Source of the DNA: Apostichopus japonicus
Taxonomy: Eukaryota > Echinodermata > Holothuroidea > Aspidochirotida > Stichopodidae
Reading direction: 5' to 3'
Length of the DNA: 64,000 bases
Assembly (NCBI RefSeq): GCF_037975245.1
Contig: NC_092563.1
Coordinates: forward strand, 30,217,960 to 30,281,959
The notes beneath the pieces are model-generated. The model made no database searches, had not been told where the DNA came from, and worked only from the letters and a program-made list of their open reading frames with translations. Below are positions 22,401 through 37,400 of this stretch, piece by piece (position 1 is the first letter of the stretch; each line of letters starts with the position of its first letter). Both the position numbers and the translations under genes were made by a program.

Positions 22401-25400
22401 TCTGGCGGCGCTATTTAGCCCATCATCACAAATAAGGGAAATCTGGCCGAATGCTGTCGCTCGATCATGGCCTCCAGTAAAATTTGGTCGCAAAGAGGAT
22501 TTCTTAAAGAAAATGGATTTTTGTTTTATATTCGTAAATTTGTAACACCATGGTAACACTTACAACCTACACTATTGTATGAGTCGCGTAGACGAAACTT
22601 CGACAAATCCTAACACCTGAACAAAGCCTCACTATTTTATCATTTCTAGCGTATTTTTCATTTGTTTTCAATTTGGCCGTCACGAATTAGGACACTAGTT
22701 TCACCGTATATCATGGAGCCTTTGGTCGTGAAGCGTGTTGACAATCCAGCGACCCTGATAGAGAGGTACACGACCATAAAACAACCCGACCTTCAGTTTG
22801 ACAGACGACCAAGGGCGTAGGAACCGGGGGTGGGCGGAAGTATTATTCCGCCCCCCCCCCCCCCCGCTTCGCAAGTCAGAAAACCCCTCTTTCATTTCCA
22901 AATGAGAAAAAAAAAATCTCATTTGGAGCACCAAATTGCATTTAAGGCCAGGTGAAAATGCAAAATTATTTACAAAATGGAGTGGGTGTTGAAGTGTGCT
23001 ATATTGCACCAAATTGCATCTAAGGCCACCTGGAAATGCAAAAAAAAAAAATCCAAATGGGAGGGGACACCCCCTCCTCAAGCATCTCGTCTTCTGAATA
23101 TAATTCACTAGTTTTCTTTGTAATCAACAGACCATTGTAAACAAGTACCTCGTAGTAGGTGAGGTGTGACATTTGGTAGCAAAAGCCAGACGTTATTCAA
23201 ATTTCACAGCTGGTGGTATTTATTATTATTTTTATTTTAGGTTAACAGTCTTGTTCAAGTCCAAGGCTCTCTCACACGACTCTACAACTTAACCCATTGG
23301 TAACTTGTCACACCTACACACCAAAGCAAAGTGAGCACAATTCAAACAATCTCCCCTGAGGCACCACAGCTAGTGCACCATAACCACGTCACGGTCCCCC
23401 CCGGGGGACTTCCCATAGGGTGCAGCCACAAACCGGCGCACGCAATTATATTTACAAGTTACCTCGCAAGTTCCCATTTATACACCTGGGTGAAGAGAGG
23501 CAATGGAGATAAAGTGCCTTCCAAGGACACAAGGCAATGATCTGGCCAGGGCTCGAACCTGTAATGCTTGGACCACAAGTCCGATGCCTTGGCCAATTGG
23601 CTACCACGCTCCCTGGCGTGCAAAAGGGAACGCACGGACATTCATCGCACTCATTTTATTGTTTCATTTCAGCCCTTCCTTACAACACTGGAGTTTACCA
23701 CCGACATTCTACAAGGTAGCGAAACAATCAGCGATTCTGGAGGTAAGATGAAGTTTCTAGTTGAATTTTAGCAAACGTTTAGCCTTGTATTGTATTAGTA
23801 CGTTACAGCTATAGCTGGACCACCGTCTATACCAACCACAGGCGTTGTCAATGTTGTGATACTCTGTGGCTTAAAGTTAGGGATCCATTGTATGCGGCCT
23901 AACGTTAGGCCTGACCTAGGCCTAGGCTACAAGTACAACATAGGCCTAGGCCTGACCTAGGAAAAGGTTAATTTATAGGCCCCACTGTCTGCAGGCCGAA
24001 CTTATAAGATATAAGGAACGTTAGACTTAGGCATAACTTCACAACAACGTCAGACATTGCCTAAGGCAGGCCTAACATCTGTTTATAGCTCCATGGTTAG
24101 ATTATCAGTATCACTGGAATGTAGGTTATGTAATTTGGCAGGTCAAGTACATTGGGAACCTTCCATCTATTTGTTAGGGGTTTCATACAGCGACATAGTT
24201 TTGATGTTCTCAATTTGTTTGGAGACCGACACTTCACATCCCTTACGAAGTTTAACTATTGACTTACTGTAAATATAGTTAGGGATTTCTCTACAATTAC
24301 ACTATAGTCAGGTGTTTTGTTGTTCTCATATCATTACATAGGCCTAGAAAACAGTACTTACAACCACGTATTACTTAAACTAGCTTAAATACATGGAAGA
24401 ATCTGGCCTCTGAAAAATGGGACTTGATCTGGCCTAGGCTGTGCTATATAGCCTTATTTCTAGGTTAGGCAGCCTCGGCATACAACCACCAGTATCAAGC
24501 TGACCAGTAAGAAATGCTCCAGAGTTGTGTTAGAATTTTAAAATGGTGACTTTCCTTTTAGTTGGAAAAACCTGACCACCTAAATGTAACAGTTTAACAA
24601 AAAGCAAACAAAGAAACATTTCTGAACAACAGAAATCGTTTAGCAATTTGACTGTCTAACTTCATTTGTGTTTACACTCTGTTTACTGGTGTACATATGT
24701 GTTGCCATTAACCTACAAAGTTTCAGGGAATAAGATTTAATACAGAAATCCCATAATAATGTGTATCAATTAGCTTGAATAATCCACATGAAGTTAGAAA
24801 ACAAAAATGAAGTAAGAAAAAATTAGAAAAGAAAATTAAAAATCTATTTGAGTTTGCTTGCAATAATGTTAGGTGTAAACAAAATAACTTGAGTATGTAT
24901 TTCAAATTAATTTGCTAATTCATATATGGTGAAAACTCCAAATGGTGACTCATACACTTCAATCAATTACAATTTCAATAGATTTAATTAAGAAAACAAA
25001 CAAGAAATTCATGCTCAATTTAAGTTCAGCCTTTTGCAAATTCATGTGGATGAGAACTTGATGATAGCTCATGTTAAGCCATTTTTGGATTTGACTCTGA
25101 GTAAGGTGTTGGGCCCAACCCCATGATCTCCCCCCCCCCTCATTCCCACCCTTGATAGGCTAATATAGAGAGGTTATTATTACGACTTTAACAAATTTGG
25201 AAAGATAATATTATAGTAGTTAATGTAACAATTTTAGATCTTTTGTATTTTGTACAGATAATATGCCCATTCTATTCACAGCAGTACCCAGAGAAGATTC
25301 TGGTGTTGGTCAAGTTTTTGCTGTACCTATCTCCTCCACTCAGATACAAGTGGAGTGGGCGGTAGTCCCAGCTAACACTCTTAGTGATGTACAATATTAT

Positions 25401-28400
25401 CACATTAACTATGTTAAAATCGGAGGGCAGAGAGAAAGGGACGATAGGGTCTTTGACACTTCGGTACTCTTGTTTCAACTCAGACCTTTCAGTGTCTATG
25501 AGATCACGGTCACTGCAGAGGGTAACTCAGGTTCTTATGAATATGCATTAGCTACCGCTCAAACATTTGAGGATGGTGAGTTGTAACCATAATTACGAGT
25601 GGATCAATATACCCGCATAAGCAACCAAAGCTGATTCATGTTCCCTAGCTCAAGTTATCTTCCTCGATGTAATCAGTCGATAATCCGCCAAGTTGAATCT
25701 CTAGTTACCCAATAACCAAGATCTGTAAACTGCCCTACTTTATCTATCTGCCTTTGACTAATAAACCTTACTAATACGATTCTGTGTGAAGCTACCACTT
25801 TAGTAAGTTCTATATAAATGCTAGTGCTGATAGTCAACTCTTTCTTTAGTAGTTGATTAATCGTATCGCTCTTCCTACGATTACTCGGTTACAGTAATGA
25901 CGTCATAACTGTTATTTTCACATTGCAGAAATACAGTCAAAATCTTTCTCCATGGTGCACTGTCTTTATTTTTATTGTAAATTAAATACTTTTGAATGAA
26001 TCTACGATGCTACTACAGCTACTAAAACTAATAAAAGCAACGTGCAATCAGGGAATAGATGAAACACCTTGTTGACTGATGCAGTATCAAAAAGAAAAGA
26101 AAAGAAAAAAACCAATGCAAAAACTGCTATAAAATATACTCCAATACTGTTATATGGTTATATGGTGATACAGTATTAACCTCAGATTAATTAACATATT
26201 ATTTGAAAGTCAAGAACCTGTCAGCATAGGTGTAGGAGGCGGGGGGGCTGCAGCCCCCCCCCCCCTACCAAATATTTTTGTGAAAGTTCAGGCAATATGC
26301 TGAGAATTATTCGGGCACCTACTGAAGAAAAAATTGCAATATGTTTTTCAATGGTTAAACTGATGTTATTATCATTATTATTGTAACGACTTCCCCCAAA
26401 GTTATAACCAATATGGAAAGGTAACAATACGGCAATGATTGAATTTTGGTAATATTTTTCTGGCAAATGTTTACAGCCCCCCCAAATCAAATTGGGCTCC
26501 TACGCTTATGCCTGTCAGTCATGCATTCAATAATAAATTAGTTACTGATGCTATTCATATATATAGCAAGCTGTGTCACACACTTCCTCTCCTGTGACAT
26601 CAAATTCTCTTCTTCAGATGGTATAAATGGAAGGGTAATTATGGTTCCAAACTTGGCAGCTTTGGCACAATTAAATAGAATTTTGTCAAAGCTTTAATTT
26701 CTTCATCTGAAAGATTGGAGTTTGGTTCCAAACTTTACAGCTTTGGCACATGTTAGTGAGTTCAAGAACCTTTAGTGTTTGTGACTTTCTCCTTTTGTCA
26801 GTTATTGATTTATCTATGGAAATCAATAGTGAGTAATTGACAGCTTAAAGCTCTAGTACTGTATAAACTTGGCATCACTTTGAGTATAGCTGGCATTATA
26901 AAAGTTAGTTTAATAACAGCTTACTGTTTTCATGTCACATGACATAACCATGGATTTACTCAAACTTTTCAATGTTATCTTATGAACAGAAAAATGACTT
27001 GCAAATTTACTTATCAATATAAGTACATAAAAAAAGAAAAATATAACATTAACCAAATATGTTTCAAGAACATTAGCCATATGTAAATTTTACAGACCTT
27101 ACTCTTAATTGCCCTTTTTTTCTTTAAATATGGACAATTTCAGCACCAAAATAACTTAGTGTAAACAAGCATGTCTCAAGATATGAACAAGTTATATAGA
27201 TGTGTCTACTTGACCATGAAAAGTATACTCTTTTTCAGTCATTTATACATTACATTTTCTAACCTTGTCTCATCTTTGTATACAAGAGATGCATACTATG
27301 AATGAATTCTAACATTTTGCAGTCTGAAAGTCAACGTGAAGCATTTGCTTTTCTGAGAATATTATCAATTTATTTTGCCTATTAGCAATATAACCAAAGA
27401 AATGTATTTCTTCTACTATTCTACTACACTAACATCACTTCACTTCTGGTTAGTAACTATATGAGCATATTTAACCATATCTATATATATATGCCTCCCA
27501 TCCCTCCAAATATTTCTCTCTTGACAGGTTCACAACAATGCATTGTTATTTGCTGAAAGGATGTAACATTTTCCCTTGTAAACTCCAGCCAGAACAGGCT
27601 CTGCAATTTCCTTTTCTTTTCTGATGCATAGAAGTTTTATTCCTTATGTATCACTCCCTCTGAAGTCTGACTAAAGGGGAGCCGGGGGGGGGGGAGGGGC
27701 TGAACAGGGAGCTATAGCCCTGGCCCTGGGGTCAATTAGGTGGCCTGGAAAGTTTGGAGTGGACATGCGGATATATTAATAAAGAGTAGTGCATTCTCAT
27801 TTTTGACAGTATACCTACAGTAAGGAGACTGAAGAGTGCGCAAGGGGGGCAGTGACATGGTGACAGGCCTTATTGTCCCTGAGGGCCCAACCTGGGTCAT
27901 AGACCTTCTGCTCCCTCCCTATGTCACAAAGTTCATAATAAATGCAGCTGAAAGTCATAAGAAATGCAATCTGTATACTGTTTAATACCTTGATTACTTG
28001 GGGCTAGTTCAGAAAAATGTTGGTGGAATATGTTACCAAATTCTCTTTAAAAACTTTGCAAAAGTTGTCTTGAATAATGACAGAAGCAAGCTGAAGCTGT
28101 ATATTCAACTGGTACAAAAATTATTTGTAGTTATTTGTGGTTATTTGTAGCACAGTTTTTTTTACAATTGGACAACAGATTAGACAGGTAAAGGCGATAA
28201 ATACTTGCTGTATGTCTATCTTCCTTTATTAATATATAAATAACATTAATAGTGAAGATATTGGTATCAGATAACCAGGCACAGTGAGGGAGTGACAAAC
28301 CATGAGTTGTAGAGAATTGGCATATATTGAATTAGCATAAATTTGTAGATAATAGAATATATAATAGACATATTTGTCATGCTCACTGTCAAATTTCTTC

Positions 28401-31400
28401 TTTTTAGGTAAATTATCAGTATGATTTTCTGTAATTGAAAATCAGTCCCAAACTAAAAGGTCATATGGCTCTCCTGGGTTCTGTGCTTTACAAATGACTT
28501 CATTGAAAGTTACATAATTAAAATGATTTAGTTATATAATAGCAGAGCGTTTCCAACATCTTCTTTATGTTCCCTTCTTCACACAGTCCCATCAGCACCA
28601 CCAAAGGATGTTACTTTAACGGCAGTGTCCTCCACTGCGATTGCAGTTACCTGGAACCCACCGCAGCCTAACCGACAAAATGGAATCATTACGTCTTACA
28701 GCTTACGATACCGAGAAGTCGGAAGCACGTTTCCTCAGATTGTATCTACAATTGCAGATGAAACTTCCATTATACTGTCAGGTATAAATATGCACTCTCA
28801 TCAAAGTAATCGCCAAGTCATGTTAACTAGACCGTGGTAGACCTTTGTCATGTATTAAATGAAGAATGAAGAATTTTCTGTGACTTTGGTTGTGAGTAAT
28901 GGAATAATCTACTGAAGGGTCAGCCAACTCACAGATGTGTCAACTGACGACCACTTTGTGACTTGGCATAGAACGACCCAATAACTTAGTCCCATCCTTG
29001 CTAACACACTACAAGTTTTTCAAAGAAGCTTTGAAAATTCAAGAATACCTCAAATATGGAGACAATACAGACGAAGTTAAACATAAATACACTTTTTTCC
29101 CTTTATCGATGTTTTGCAATCTTAATTGGAGTAATGTACTCAGTAGATTTGGTTAAATTGTTGACCAAACAAAGGAAGAAAGATGCTTTGACTTCCAGAT
29201 TATTTTGGTCGACACATAATCACGCTGATGGTAAATTATGTCCTTCATAAACTATTTAAAAACAATCAAACATGATTACATTTAATTTTTCATCTTCATG
29301 ATTTCTCGGTTGGATCTAGGGTTATCAAGGGATACCTCGTATGAAGTTAGATTGGCAGCAGCAACAGTCAATGGCACTGGTCCTTATACCCCATGGAGAC
29401 AGAGAAAGACTCTGGATGAGGAACCAGGTAAGCCCTCAGAGATTGTCAGATCAGAGAGCTGCTACTGGAGTAGCATCTCCCTGGTTAGCTAGAGGATAGT
29501 CAGGGAATATATTTATAAGAAGGCAATGGGTCCTGATGAGAGTTAGGCTGCCTGTTGCCAACTAAGACACATTTAAAAACTTGGTTATGTCTTTGTTTAA
29601 CTTATAGTAGGGATGGACACCCATTAGCAGACTTCACATTGAAGGTTGGAAATGATACTAGATTGTAAAGCGGGGCAAGGCAGGGGAGGTAAGTGGTAGT
29701 AGGGAGGCCGGATTAGTCCTAAATAGCATTGTCCATGTCAGAATAAAATGCAGCTTGGGAAGCTCTGGAGAATACTGTGAAGGGAATGGAAATCACTTTT
29801 TTTGGTCATTATGCCTCCCACTACTCCCAATGCACACACATGATGATAGCTCAGGTAAGACAACAATGCAATATATACATCATTTATGTCCTAGCTTCCG
29901 TTTAATTGTTGGAGCTTGCTTGTTAATACTCAGCCCCCATTTTTTTGATACATGAATCTTTGTTTATAGCACGGTGATTGTCTCTTACATCATGTTTTCC
30001 TCTTGGATCATCAATCATCCACCACAGGGGGGGTTCTTTCCAATTTTTTTCCAGCGTTGTCATATCTCTGGATCATAATTTTACCTCCCTTCCTGGTCTC
30101 CATCTCCAGTTTTCTGAACAAAAATTTGGTCATGAAAGGTGTATGCAGTTACAATTATTTGCTTGCAATTATTCATTTCGTAGCATTGAGTGCTAAAACA
30201 ATTAACCTTCGCATTATCCAATCCTCAAAACTCACATTCTTTAGAGCCTCAGCCCCCTGCTGTTCCTTCATCATTATCCGTCAACTCGTCCATCACCTAT
30301 GCCATCATAACATGGGCTGAACCGTCAGAAGAGGAAGAAGCAGACTTTGAGGGGTACATCTTGAGTTACGGATCCACCATTCCAGATGAATTTGATGTGA
30401 CTATTGAACCAACTGAAACCTTTTACAACCTTACAGGACTTACTCCCGATACTGAATATATAGTTTACTTGAGATCCTTTAATGGATTGACAGACAGTGT
30501 CCCCATCTCTGTATTTTTCAGGACTCAGTCTAAACCCATTGATGGTAAGACAGCGTATTTTGCTGTTTGTAAACACGTTAAAAGGTAGAATGTATGGTAG
30601 ACATCATTGTTAAACATGGTCGGCATTTGAATCCGTTTTGAGTTTTGTTGCATGTCTGGTGTTTGACACTGTGACTTTAATTTTGTTTAATGCTGTTGAA
30701 TTTACTTCTTTAATAGTAAACTAATAGTTATTTTAGTGACCATCAAATGAACTTTCTAGTTTTCGAATTAAGGGCTACCCATCAGAGATCTATGACACAA
30801 CCAGAAGAAGAATCTTACAAATTTTTATATTACAGGTTTGATTTTACTGTATAGTTTCAATCTAGATTTAAAGTGTGACGCCCATCTTCTACCAGCTGCT
30901 ACTACTGTTCTCACCTTACGTCCAGCTCCAATATATCCTCCTCTCCCCTGTCAAAGATGTTATCTCATATGAGGTGTATCCCAACTTCCTGCATGATTTC
31001 AATCCATTGTAATGTGGAATCCCTTTATAATCTTTCCACTAATCCTCCCTGCCTCAAGTGCCTACTACCCTCAACCTGGAACCTTGGATTCCCCCCCCCC
31101 CCTCCTCTCATGGGTGGTAGCCGATGAGGAGCAAGACCTCCTCGGATACAGCCTCAGTTTTATAATTAATAGTGCTCTTGATATCTTCCTATTGATTGAT
31201 GCCACTGAATCAAGTTCTGAAGTGTCAGAGCTGATTACACTTTCAGACTGGTGGCTTTCAATCACAAGGGAGAAAGAGAACCCATCTTGCACAGTACCAG
31301 AACCCTTCATGAACCCATCAGTAAGATAGCAAATAAATGTTTTGGCTGTCTGTTCACTTCTTGATTTCATTCATGTGCAGTTGTTATACAAAGTTTATAT

Positions 31401-34400
31401 GAGGCATTATTTTGTGGTCGGTGGTTCGGTGATCAAATGGAAGGCAATGGACGTACAAGCTAAGGTTTAGCAGTTGAGTCCTGGTCAGATCATTATGTTG
31501 TGTCTTTGGGCAAGGCAGTTTAACTCCACTGATTGCCTCTACTCATACAGGTGTATAAATGGGCACCTGTGAGGTAACTGGTATATATAGTTGAGTGTGC
31601 CAGTTTGTGGCTGCACCCTGTGGGAGGTCCCCCATAGGGTGTGTAGATGTGGAGCACTGTATTGAATTATACATGATTGGGTATGTGGCTGTGGCGAGTC
31701 ACCAACTGACCAAGAGTCAACTGTTGTCATATGTAGTCATATGAGAACACCTTGTGTATAGGTATACACTTTGTTGTTATAATTAGTCATTTCCATCTGT
31801 GTACTAAATAATTACAGTACTTTAGAACAACTCTCTTTCTTTATGCTTTAATTAGATCCCATGCTACCAAAAGCACCCCTAACCCTACAACTGACTGCAT
31901 CAAGTTCCTACATTGTTGCTTCCTGGACGATGCCAGAGGGAAGTGGTGATGTGACTGGATTCAGTCTTTATTATGGTATCGAAATTCCAGAAGAAGAATA
32001 TCTGCTGATCGATGCCGGCGAATCATTCTACAATGTCACAAATCTCATCGCAGATACGACCTACACTTTCAGTTTAGCTGCTGTCAATGATATCGGGGAA
32101 AGTGAACCGATTCTTGCAAGTACCTCAACTCTACCCAGACCAATAGGTAAGATGTACCAATTATTAATACCACTCTTTATTTAATCATTAAACTGTTTCT
32201 TCTTTAGTAGGGTATCTTGCAAGTTTAAATATCACTCTGTTCCACAAAATTTCATAAACTGATTTATTTCCATAACTTAGAAACTTGACATGGTGTTCAG
32301 TCATCACATTGGTGTATTGAGCATAAAAATCTTGCTCTTCAAAGCAGAAAAAAGTTAACTTCTAAAATATGGATGGTAACTGCAATGGTTTTAATAAATC
32401 TCACATTGGATCTACATTTGTCGAATAAAATAAGAACATTTTAAACCTTTTCATCTTGTATGCAAAGAGCTAGCTATACCATCAGCACCATCTTCCCTCT
32501 CATTGTCACCATCGGTTACGACTGTTCTAGTCTCGTGGGAGATGCAGGAGATGGAAAGCTTGGATTTGGACGGCTTTATTTTGAGTTATGGTGTCATCTC
32601 TTCGGAAGAGAACTTAATGCTGATCGATCCTGATAGAACATCGATAGAGATAAAAAAACTCCGACCTAGTACAACTTACAAGTTCAAGCTGGTATCCTAC
32701 AATGATATCGGGGATAGTGTGCCAGTCACGGGGACAGCTACTACACTCACTGAACTAGTCGGTAAGTTAAAGTAGATAGTGTAAGCTGCCTTAATGATAT
32801 CGGGGACAGTGTGCCAGTCACGGGGACAGCTACTACACTCACTGAACTAGTTGGTGAGTTCAAATAGACAGTGTAAGCTGCCGTAACAAGGATAGCAAGT
32901 ATCCTACAATGATATTGGGGATAGTGTGCCAGTCACAGGGACAGCTACTACACTCAATGAACTAGTGGGTAAGTTCAAATAGATAGTGTAAGCTGCCTTA
33001 ATGATATCGGGGACAGTGTGCCAGTCACGGGGACAGCTACACTCACTGAACTAGTGAGTAAGTTAAAATAGATAGTGTAAGCTGCCGTAACAAGGATAGC
33101 AAACACATCAGCAATGCATTTCGTTAACAAAAGCATTCCAAGTTATGAAGTTATCAAGTATCTAGCTTTCATTTTTCTTGAGTGTTGAAGTGTATATACT
33201 TATTAATGACAAAAAGCGTAATGAAATGTTAAGAGATTCTTTGCACAATTGATAAAGGAAGTGAAGCGTTTAGTGTTATAGAACAAACTTTTTTTTTCTT
33301 TTTAAAATAATTCGTAGTACAGAAGAGATGAATGCAAACCAAATTGAAAATAAAAATAACAAATAAAAGCAATACTTGTTGTAGCAAGCATGAATTTACA
33401 GACTTGTTTTAGGCCTTAGTGTTTGTCCCAAATGTTAGCCAGATATCAGCTGCAATTTGCATATTGCCCACAAGATGTTGATCCTGTACTCAGCGGTCCC
33501 CATAAGCTTCATGTGTGAATCAAAATTACATCTTGAATGAAGACAAGAGGCGTAAATTTCACTCCTTTGCTAATGACAGACACAACAAAACTGTGAAACA
33601 CAAAATCTTGAATGGTACTGACTTCAGGTACATATCCAGAAAAGAGGGAGAGGGGGGGATGTGGCTGTGGGGATGTTGAAACGGACTATCATGAAGTGGA
33701 ATATTCTGAGGCATATTAGGCTACAACTTAGGTCTATAACTAGGTCTGCATGTAAGGGTATGCTAATAACTACTTTTCATATTTTGTAAGGGGGTTGAAA
33801 AGGGAGGGGGTAGGGTGTGTATGTGGGAGTGTACACCCATTTCAATCAAGGAATTTCCAGCTGTTTCACAGAAATTCATGTCCTGCTACCAAAACAACCA
33901 CACCTTCACACCCATGTACTTCCTGTCATATTTCTTTGTTGTCTTCTTCTCTCTAAAGAGCTGTTGCCTCCACTAACACCATCCTCCTTGGTCGTGGAAC
34001 CATCGATAACTTCAGTAATGGTATCGTGGACTCCTCCTGCAGCAGAATCAACTGCTGTCACAGGTTACAGAATCAGTTACGGTGATAGGTACGCCCAGCA
34101 ACTCCCAGCAGAGCAAACCTCCCATGAATTACGGGATCTTGAACCAAGTACAGAGTACACATTTGAACTGAGATCTTTCAATGATGCAGGAGAAAGTGAC
34201 CCCATCTTGGAAACTGTCACCACTCTTGAACAAGGTCAGTGTCATATGCATATTCAGTCTAAAAGAAGGATGTTAAGCACAATTTTTTCTTTTTTTCTTT
34301 GTGGGGGGGGGGCATGTGATGGCACTACATTAATTTTATGGACCTTCAGTGGTTAACTCACCTACTGAATGGGGGACACTTAGAATCTGGAGGAAAACTT

Positions 34401-37400
34401 CCAATAAATAATATGAGCTTTGTTTTAGTTTTCAAGAGGCAGTACCATAATGAATGAATTAGGTTAGCACCAGTTGATGATTGATTCACCTTTGGTTGAT
34501 GAGTAAACTATGATTGCCATCAGCCGCGAAGGATTGTTTACACCATGATCATAAAATTTGTGATGTGTATGCATCTGTATCTTGCATCTCATGATGGTTT
34601 TGTTTGAAGAGATCAGTGGGAGTAACAAGACCCTCCTCCTGCATACCTAAGCTCAGTGGGTCATGATTATTATCATAACACTGGTTTATAGAAGATATCA
34701 TTAAAGGCAGATATCATCATTATAAAACCAGGATATTGTTTCTGTGTTCACTGATACTTCCAGTCACCTAACGACCAGTCCTGCATACCTAACGACCAGT
34801 CCTGCATACCTAACGACCAGTCCTGCATACCTAACGACCAGTCCTGCATACCTAAGCTCAGTGGGTCATGATTAGTATCATAACACTGGTTTATAGAAGA
34901 TATCATTAAAGCCAGATATCATCATTATAAAACCAGGATACTAGTTCTGTGTTCACTGATACTTCCAGTCACCTAACGACCAGTCCTGCATACCTAAGCT
35001 CAGTGGGTCATGATTAGTATCATAACACTGGTTTATAGAAGATATCATTAAAGCCAGATACCATCATTATAAAACCAGGATACTAGTTCTGTGTTTACTG
35101 ATACTTCCAGTCAGCTAACGACCAGTTACTACAGGTGCAAACATGAACAGAATAATGTTTTTGTATACAATAATATGTAATCAAAATAAAATAAAACTGT
35201 TAGCAAACTGCTTATCCACTAGAGAGCCTGTGTAGGAGAATGTGTAAAAGTAAGTTGGCCTGACGTTTCGATCCTAGCAGGATCTTCTTCCAAGTTAGCC
35301 TTTGAAGAAGATTCTGCTAGGATCGAAACGTCAGGCCAACTTACTTTTACACAATAATATGTAATGAATGTGTTTTCATCACAGTATGATAAAGATTATT
35401 TGTCTTTTGTCTTTTGAAGAAACATTGGTTGAAGCTTCTGCTAGTTGTGACGTAGACAATGGAGGATGTTCTCACGATTGTGTGTCTCTTGATGATGGAA
35501 GCTATGCATGTCGATGCCCTGAGGGATACCGCTTAGATTCTAGTCTGAAAAACTGCGAAGGTTCGTACAAAGAGCATCGTATTGCCTTAGTTTATGAATT
35601 ATTTTGTTTGGTTTTTCATAAATTTTTATCCCCATGGCATGGTTGACCTGTAAGATTGTATGGTCTAGCAGTCAAAATGAATTGGTAGTAAAGTTTGAAA
35701 GTTTTCATTCAAGTAACTGAAGTTGTGACTGGACTTAAATGTTATTAAAATTGTTGTTGATAAATGGATTGGTGATGTTCTTGTCTGGATTGTGTACAAC
35801 CTTTAGGTTTTTTTTCTAATTAATGTCCTAAGCATAATTGAGTAAAACTGTTATGCTGAGAGCAAGACTTTTTAGGTAAGGTCAAACAGTAATTAAAGTT
35901 ATTACTTCGTGAGTCAAAGACTTCTGTAAAAAGAGATTTGGAAACTTCAAATCACCGGTGTAACATGGAAATAGTGTGAAAAACTGTCCCACACTTTTAT
36001 TGTGACAATTAAATTTAACAAGTAAATGAACAATGGAAAAGTGACTGGGATATTATAAATGAATTTCTTTTTGTTCTCAATTTGTTTATAATTTTGTAGA
36101 CACCTTTTCATTGTCCAGGAACTATTATATGTACACAAAAAGCTAAATTTCTCTTGAATCCCTTCCCTGCAGCTTTTCTGGGCTGTATCAAATGAAATTT
36201 GAATATGATTCCTGTGGCCACTGTGATTTCTGACTGGCACCCCCCCCCTCCCCTCTACTCCAACCAACAAAGAAATTACTTTCTAGGGTTCGTCACCAAC
36301 TCTAGGGGCTGTAAAGCTCCGCTGGGAGAGCACATGAGTGTTAATCTTGAGTCGCTGCTAGTAATCCCATTCTGGCCAAAATATTCTTGGCTCTTTTTTT
36401 GTAATGAAACTATTACCAGTTATAACTTGTAACATATGTTAGTACATCAGAGGAAGAAGTTTGTATTGAAACTATTACCAGTTATAACTTGTAACATATG
36501 TTAGTACATCAGAGGAAGAAGATTGTATTGAAACTATTACCAGTTATAACTTGTAACATGTTAGTACCCCAGAGGAGGACGTTTGTATTGAAACGATTAC
36601 CAGTTATAACTTGTAACATATGTTAGTACCCCAGAGGAGGACGTTTGTATTGAAACTATTACCAGTTATAACTTGTAACATATGGTAGTACCTCAGAGGA
36701 AGAAGATTGTATTGAAACTATTACCAGTTATAACTTGTAACATATGTTAGTACCCCAGAGGAGGACGTTTGTATTGAAACTATTACCAGTTATAACTTGA
36801 AACATATGTTAGTACCCCAGAGGAGGACGTTTGTATTGAAACTATTACCAGTTATAACTTGAAACATATGTTAGTACCCCAGAGGAGGACGTTTGTATTG
36901 AAACGATTACCAGTTATAACTTGTAACATATGTTAGTACCCCAGAGGAGGACGTTTGTATTGAAACTATTACCAGTTATAACTTGTAACATATGGTAGTA
37001 CCTCAGAGGAAGAAGATTGTATTGAAACTATTACCAGTTATAACTTGTAACATATGCTAGTACCCCAGAGGAGGACGTTTGTATTGAAACGATTACCAGT
37101 TATAACTTGTAACATATGTGAGTACCCCAGAGGAGGACGTTTGTATTGAAACTATTACCAGTTATTACTTGAAACATATGTTAGTACATCAGAGGAAGAA
37201 GTTTGTATTGAAACTATTACCAGACTTTGTAACTTTATAAACCATCAATTCTAATCGTAACGTGCATTTGTTTTTCAGGTGGGGTTGCGACCTTTCTCTG
37301 AATCTTCAATTATCATGTATTTTCAAAAACGAAACTCTTTTCCATGGATTATCCCCACTTTCTCTTCTTTTCATTCAGACATCAATGAGTGCATTGAGGA

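Noticed and set aside
34231-34356. Extension of the FN3-6 frame past its donor
   Set aside because: The frame reads into a G-run and simple intron sequence; the GTCAGT donor at 34235 keeps phase 1 with EGF-1.
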